Source of the DNA: JAOSJL01 sp963704035
GTDB lineage: Bacteria > Actinomycetota > Acidimicrobiia > IMCC26256 > JAOSJL01
DNA length: 64,000 nucleotides
Assembly (NCBI GenBank): GCA_963704035.1
Contig: CAVPGR010000002.1
Span: forward strand, 1,237,134 to 1,301,133
Direction: 5' to 3'
Each line of letters begins with the position of its first letter. Positions within the stretch are counted from its first letter, which is position 1. The translations under genes and the position numbers were made by a program. Shown one piece after another: positions 59,968 to 64,000 of this stretch. The notes beneath the pieces are model-generated. The model saw only the letters and a list, made by a program, of their open reading frames with translations, made no database searches and was not told the origin of the DNA.

Positions 59968-61020
59968 TCAGCCCAGAAGGGCGTCCGCGAACTCCTCGGG
60001 GTCGAACGCCACGAGATCGGCTGCCGACTCACCGACTCCCACGAGCTTCACCGGCAGCCCGAGCTCACCTTGGATGGCCACGACGATGCCGCCCTTGGCC
60101 GTGCCGTCGAGCTTGGTGAGCACCACACCGGTCACATCGACGGCCTCTGCGAACACGCGAGCCTGCGTCAGCCCGTTCTGTCCCGTCGTGGCGTCGATGA
60201 CGAGCAGGACCTCCTGGAGGGCGCCCGGCGTCTTGTCGACGATCCGTCGGAGCTTCTTCAGCTCCTCCATGAGATTCACTCTGGTGTGCAGGCGACCCGC
60301 CGTGTCCACGAGGACCAGGTCGGTTCCCTTGTGGGCGGCGGAGCTCATGGCGTCGTACACGACCGAGCCGGGGTCGGCCCCCTCCTGACTCCGGACGATT
60401 CCGGCCCCGGTGCGGTCCGCCCACGTCGCGAGCTGATCGCCCGCGGCGGCACGGAACGTGTCGGCGGCCGCCATCAACACGCTGTGGCCTTCCTCGGTTC
60501 CGAGCTGCGCGAGTTTGGCGATCGTGGTCGTCTTGCCCACACCGTTGACACCGACGAACATCCACACGGAAGGGCCGTCCTCCCGGGCGTGCAGTGTGCG
60601 GTCCTCGGATCCCAGACGCTCCACGAGCGCCTCTCGGAGGAGCTCCAGTACGCGGCCCGGCTCATCGGCACGTTCGTCGACGGCACGCTCCCGGACACGT
60701 TCGACCAGATCTGTGGCTGCGTCGAGCCCGACGTCAGCGAGTATCAACAACTCTTCGAGCTCGTCCCACGTCTCGTCGTCGAGACGCGAGCGCCCGCGTA
60801 GATCGCGCAGGTATCCACCGAGAGCGGCACGCGTCCGGCCCAGGCGTTCCCGGAGACCGACCTGCTCGACGACGTCGGTCGGAACGGCTTCGTCCGGAGG
60901 TGGCGCCACCTCGGGCGGCGCACTCGGAGGCGCGCCACTCCCCCGTCCCACCCGTCGGAGGAGCAGGGTGCCGGCCACCACGATCAGCACGACGGCCACG
61001 GCCAGCAACATGAAGATCAT
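59968..61020 (-). CDS. ftsY: Signal recognition particle receptor FtsY
   Basis: 350 residues. An N-terminal membrane helix (IFMLLAVAVVLIVVAGTLLL) is followed by a Pro-rich linker. The NG domain carries GVNGVGKTTTIAKLA, ADTFRAAAGDQL, DTAGRLHTRVNLM and TKLDGTAKGG. The helix makes it a constitutively anchored form. ATG 61020 overlaps the mscS stop as ATGA. The 71 bp to ffh contain no gene. Confidence 0.94.
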   Translation of the reverse strand: MIFMLLAVAVVLIVVAGTLLLRRVGRGSGAPPSAPPEVAPPPDEAVPTDVVEQVGLRERLGRTRAALGGYLRDLRGRSRLDDETWDELEELLILADVGLDAATDLVERVRERAVDERADEPGRVLELLREALVERLGSEDRTLHAREDGPSVWMFVGVNGVGKTTTIAKLAQLGTEEGHSVLMAAADTFRAAAGDQLATWADRTGAGIVRSQEGADPGSVVYDAMSSAAHKGTDLVLVDTAGRLHTRVNLMEELKKLRRIVDKTPGALQEVLLVIDATTGQNGLTQARVFAEAVDVTGVVLTKLDGTAKGGIVVAIQGELGLPVKLVGVGESAADLVAFDPEEFADALLG

Positions 61021-62102
61021 TCGGAGCTCTCCTCGGAATCGGGTGGCGTGGCTGAGTTCTCAGGCGGAGAACCCTCGTAGCGGTTCCACACCGTGCGCTG
61101 TGGGAACGGGATTTCGATACCCGTTGCGTCGAACGCGTCCTTGAGGCGGCGCCGGAGCTCGCGTTGAACGGCGAACTGCTCGAGTGGCCGGGTCTTGATG
61201 ACGAGTCGGATCGAGATGGCGTCGGGACCGAAGCGCTCAACACCCCAGACCTCCGGAGGCTCCAGGATCCGGGCCGACCACTCGTCGTCGTCAGCCAGGT
61301 CCTGCGCGACGGCTTTGATCAACCGGCTCGCGACGTCGATGTCGGTGTCGTAGGCGACGTCGATGTCGAGCAACGCGCGCGACCACTGCTGTGACAGGTT
61401 TCCGACACGCTGGATCTCACCGTTGGGGACGAACCAGACCACCCCCTCCACATCGCGAATCCGCGTGACTCGGAGGCTCACATCCTCGACGGTCCCGGTC
61501 GCCGGGCCGAGATCGACGATGTCGCCGACACCGATCTGATCCTCGATGATGATGAACATCCCGGCGAGAAAATCCTTGACCATCGTCTGCGCGCCGAATC
61601 CCAGTGCCACTCCCGCGATCCCGGCGCCGGCGATGAGCGGCGCCAGGTTCACACCCAGGACTGTGAGCGACCAGAAGACGGCAAAGGACCAGATGAGAAA
61701 CGAGCTCACACCTCGCATCACCGAGCCGATCGCCCGCGAGCGCTGGGCGCGGCGGACATCAGGCTGGCTTCCGGTGGCGTCGAGGCGGGCGATGCCCGTG
61801 CTCTTGCGGATCCTGCGGATCGTCGTCTGCGTGCTCTCGCGTTCGAGGTGGCGGACGAACCGTCGGATGAACCACCGCACGATGAGGTTGAGGAGGAACG
61901 CCCCGATGAGGATTCCCACGACACCGACGGGGCGTCGCAGCGCGTCGGCGACCTCGGCGGCGGTCTCGTTGTTCGTGACGTCGAAGACCCAACTGCAGAC
62001 GTCGGACTGCTGACCGGGGTCTCCGCAGGCCTCGACCTTGGGGTCAGGCGACTGCGCGAGCCACTCGGCGCCCCGGGCGGCGATCAGGACAACAGTGCTC
62101 AT
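61017..62102 (-). CDS. mscS: MscS-family mechanosensitive channel
   Basis: 361 residues. A periplasmic N-terminal segment with two Cys precedes the membrane helices. The pore-lining helix carries LIAGAGIAGVALGFGAQTMVKD, and the beta domain has GDIVDLGPATGTVEDVSLRVTRI. The C-terminal alpha/beta domain follows, ending in an acidic tail. Its ATG shares a base with the smc stop (TGATG), and its stop overlaps ftsY. Channel subunits are not normally part of this cluster. Confidence 0.88.
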   Translation of the reverse strand: MSTVVLIAARGAEWLAQSPDPKVEACGDPGQQSDVCSWVFDVTNNETAAEVADALRRPVGVVGILIGAFLLNLIVRWFIRRFVRHLERESTQTTIRRIRKSTGIARLDATGSQPDVRRAQRSRAIGSVMRGVSSFLIWSFAVFWSLTVLGVNLAPLIAGAGIAGVALGFGAQTMVKDFLAGMFIIIEDQIGVGDIVDLGPATGTVEDVSLRVTRIRDVEGVVWFVPNGEIQRVGNLSQQWSRALLDIDVAYDTDIDVASRLIKAVAQDLADDDEWSARILEPPEVWGVERFGPDAISIRLVIKTRPLEQFAVQRELRRRLKDAFDATGIEIPFPQRTVWNRYEGSPPENSATPPDSEESSE

Positions 62103-64000
62103 CAGCTGTGCTGGGGCTGACGCAGATCCTCAGGCTCGGCGGTGGCACGCTCGATCAACTCACGATGTCCGCGGTCGTCGAGCCTCTCGCTCACGACGAT
62201 GCTCGAACCTCCGGGAGGCATGCTCACGCCGTGGAGGCAGTCGGCGGCCTCCATCGTGCGCTTCTGGTGCGAGACCACCACGAGTTGAGCCTCGTCGCGG
62301 AACTCGTGCACGAGATCGAGGAATCGGTGCAGGTTGACGTCGTCGAGCGCGGCCTCGACCTCGTCGAGCAGATAGAACGGCGAAGGACGGGCGCGGAACA
62401 CGGCGAAGAGGAAGGCGAGGGCGGTGAGGCTCCGCTCGCCACCCGACAAGAGCGAGAGGCGTCGGACGTTCTTCCCCGACGGGCGCGCGTCGATCTCGAT
62501 TCCCGTGGAGAGCGGGTCGTCGGGGTCGGTGAGCGAGAGCGACCCCGACCCACCGGGAAACAGCGTGGAGAACAGCGACTCGAAGTGGCCTTCCACGTCG
62601 GCGTACGCCGTGGTGAACACCGAGACGATCTCGCTGTCAACCGCGCGGATCACCCGCTTGAGCTCACGGCGGGATTCGCGCACGTCCTCGAGCTGGGAGC
62701 CGAGGAAGTCGTGTCGCTCCTGAAGTGATTCATACTCCTCGAGCGCCAGCGGATTGATGGGGCCCATCAGCCTCAGCTCACGTTCGAGTTCGCGCCCTCG
62801 GCCCGACAGGGTGGTTCCCTCCGGGACCTCGGGCCGGGGAGCGTCGAGCGCGGCGGCCGGTTCGAGATCGAAGTCGCTGCGCAGGGCCTCGACCGCCGTC
62901 TCGTGGCGCAGTTTCGTTTCCGCCTCATCGATCTCGATCCGTTGTGATCGCTCGCGCACCTCGCGCAGTTCGCGCTCGGCCTCGCCGCGCTCGTTGCGCA
63001 ATCCCTGGAGATGACCCGTGGCCGCCCGAGCGGCCTCCGACTGACGACGCCTTTGCTCGCGGAGCCGTTGGTAGAGACCCTCGGCCAGGCGGTGTGCCTC
63101 ACCGAGACGACCGGCCAGAGCACGGAGATGATCGGCACGTGCAGCGAATGTCCGCCGGTGACGCTCCGCCTCCGCCTGGGCCTCGGGATCGCGGGCGAGT
63201 CGCTCCTCCAGAGCGGCGACCCGCGCTGCGAGCAGATCTCGGCGCTCGTTGCGTGCAGCGCCGAGCATCTCGACTTCGCGTGCCGCTGTGGTGGCTTCGC
63301 GCTCACGAGCCTCGGCGACCTCGAGACGTGCCGCGCCGTCCGTCAGATCCGATGAAGCACGCTCCACCGCACGTTCAGCGTCGTCGAGCGCCGCGCGCGC
63401 TTCGCCGAGAGCGGCTCTGGTGGCGGCCGCCCGCCCGCCACCGACACGCCATGCCGCTGCACTTCCGAATCGGTCACCATCGGCTGTCACCGTCACGAGA
63501 CCTGGATGCTCCAGCGCCAGATCCAGCGCCTCCGACCATCCACCGTCGACCAGCACGAACCCGGCGAGGAGTCGGGCGACGGCGTCGGCCAGACCGGGGC
63601 GTTCGGCACGGACGCACTCGTTCAGCGGTCGACCCCCGGGGATCTGGGACCACAGGTTCGCCGCGGTGCGCTCGTCATCGAGCACGACCATCAGCGCGTC
63701 GGTGTCACCCTCCTTCAGGCGACGGAGCGCCGAACGTGCCGCATCGCCGTTCTCTACGACGACGGCGTGCATGGACTCCCCCAGTGCGGAGGCAACGGCG
63801 GACTCGGCGCCTTCTTCGATCTCGATGTGGTCGACGAGCGGGCCGACCACTCCGTCGAGACCGGCGAGCCGCTCAGCGCCGGCGGCCACGTGGGCTTCGT
63901 CGAGAGCCGACTCGAGCACGTCGGCGCGTGCGCGCCAACGCTGAAGCTCCGTCTCGGCGGCCCGCAGCACCGTGTCGGCAGCGTCGAGGGCCTCCTGGGC
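62102..64000 (-). CDS. smc: Chromosome segregation protein SMC, C-terminal part (5' end outside window)
   Basis: The frame is open to the right edge, so about the C-terminal half (roughly 630 residues) is present. It shows the hinge domain (LDGVVGPLVDHIEIEEGAESAVASAL read in pieces), then a Glu/Arg/Ala-rich coiled coil. The C-terminal ATPase lobe has the ABC signature LSLLSGGERSLTALAFLFAVF in pieces and Walker B PFYLLDEVEAALDD. SMC works with ScpA/ScpB in chromosome organisation. The smc-ftsY-ffh order is common, with mscS inserted here. Confidence 0.94.
   Translation of the reverse strand, partial: AQEALDAADTVLRAAETELQRWRARADVLESALDEAHVAAGAERLAGLDGVVGPLVDHIEIEEGAESAVASALGESMHAVVVENGDAARSALRRLKEGDTDALMVVLDDERTAANLWSQIPGGRPLNECVRAERPGLADAVARLLAGFVLVDGGWSEALDLALEHPGLVTVTADGDRFGSAAAWRVGGGRAAATRAALGEARAALDDAERAVERASSDLTDGAARLEVAEAREREATTAAREVEMLGAARNERRDLLAARVAALEERLARDPEAQAEAERHRRTFAARADHLRALAGRLGEAHRLAEGLYQRLREQRRRQSEAARAATGHLQGLRNERGEAERELREVRERSQRIEIDEAETKLRHETAVEALRSDFDLEPAAALDAPRPEVPEGTTLSGRGRELERELRLMGPINPLALEEYESLQERHDFLGSQLEDVRESRRELKRVIRAVDSEIVSVFTTAYADVEGHFESLFSTLFPGGSGSLSLTDPDDPLSTGIEIDARPSGKNVRRLSLLSGGERSLTALAFLFAVFRARPSPFYLLDEVEAALDDVNLHRFLDLVHEFRDEAQLVVVSHQKRTMEAADCLHGVSMPPGGSSIVVSERLDDRGHRELIERATAEPEDLRQPQHS

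Noticed and set aside
1..64000. tRNA or rRNA genes, prophage or insertion sequences
   Set aside because: I looked for tRNA arm motifs, transposases, integrase att duplications and rRNA segments and recognised none. The only recombinase is a core-type XerD. A tRNAscan and IS search would be decisive.

Overview
The window is 64 kb of strongly GC-rich bacterial DNA, with third codon positions almost always G or C. The gene set points to an actinobacterium. It includes an actinobacterial DUF2469 protein, a WhiG-type sigma factor, a LigC/Prim-PolC repair pair and a BsaP-like partner of biotin synthase. Many genes also start directly behind a TANNNT -10 box. The combination suggests a lineage outside the well-studied mycobacteria and streptomycetes, perhaps Acidimicrobiia; that placement is inference.

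Layout, left to right. 1-10.3 kb: a partial hemolysin III protein, RNase J with an SDR, a TetR plus diiron protein operon, and a split biotin locus (bioA-bioF-bioD rightward, bioB-bsaP leftward, then a second TetR). 10.3-17.2 kb: a branched-chain-type ABC transporter operon with an embedded acyl-CoA synthetase, in which four consecutive genes carry frameshifts. 17.2-35 kb: the leftward informational block rimP-nusA-infB-DUF503-rbfA-nrnA-truB-ribF-rpsO-pnp-M16-dapB. Upstream of it are LigC, Prim-PolC (rightward) and proS. 35-38 kb: rightward assimilatory sulfite reductase and cysH. 38-47 kb: leftward rpsB-tsf-pyrH-frr-cdsA-dxr-rseP-ispG, joining translation, phospholipid and isoprenoid genes. 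47-52 kb: xerD-whiG-(degenerate LytM/lipase fusion)-(PQQ-like propeller). 52-55 kb: rightward comM (riddled with frameshifts), dprA and a 36-residue membrane protein. 55-64 kb: leftward smc-mscS-ftsY-ffh-rpsP-khpA-rimM-trmD-rplS-DUF2469-yraN, with smc cut by the window edge.

Most genes sit in operons with 1-8 bp start/stop overlaps, so translational coupling is the rule. The most unusual feature is what happens at some of these junctions. Between pyrH and frr there are five perfect tandem 74-bp units. Each carries a Shine-Dalgarno site and an ATG, and encodes a 25-codon peptide whose TGA overlaps the next ATG. Between rimM and trmD there are three 11-bp units with the same ATGA logic. Other notable signals are a family of ATA/TAT-centred palindromes behind three genes with one compensatory base-pair change, a terminator/anti-terminator leader in front of rimP, a palindromic operator exactly between the -35 and -10 of a tetR gene, and recurrent leaderless promoters.

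Limits: everything is read by eye. Starts were chosen from overlaps, Shine-Dalgarno spacing or promoter spacing. No database or structure computation was run.
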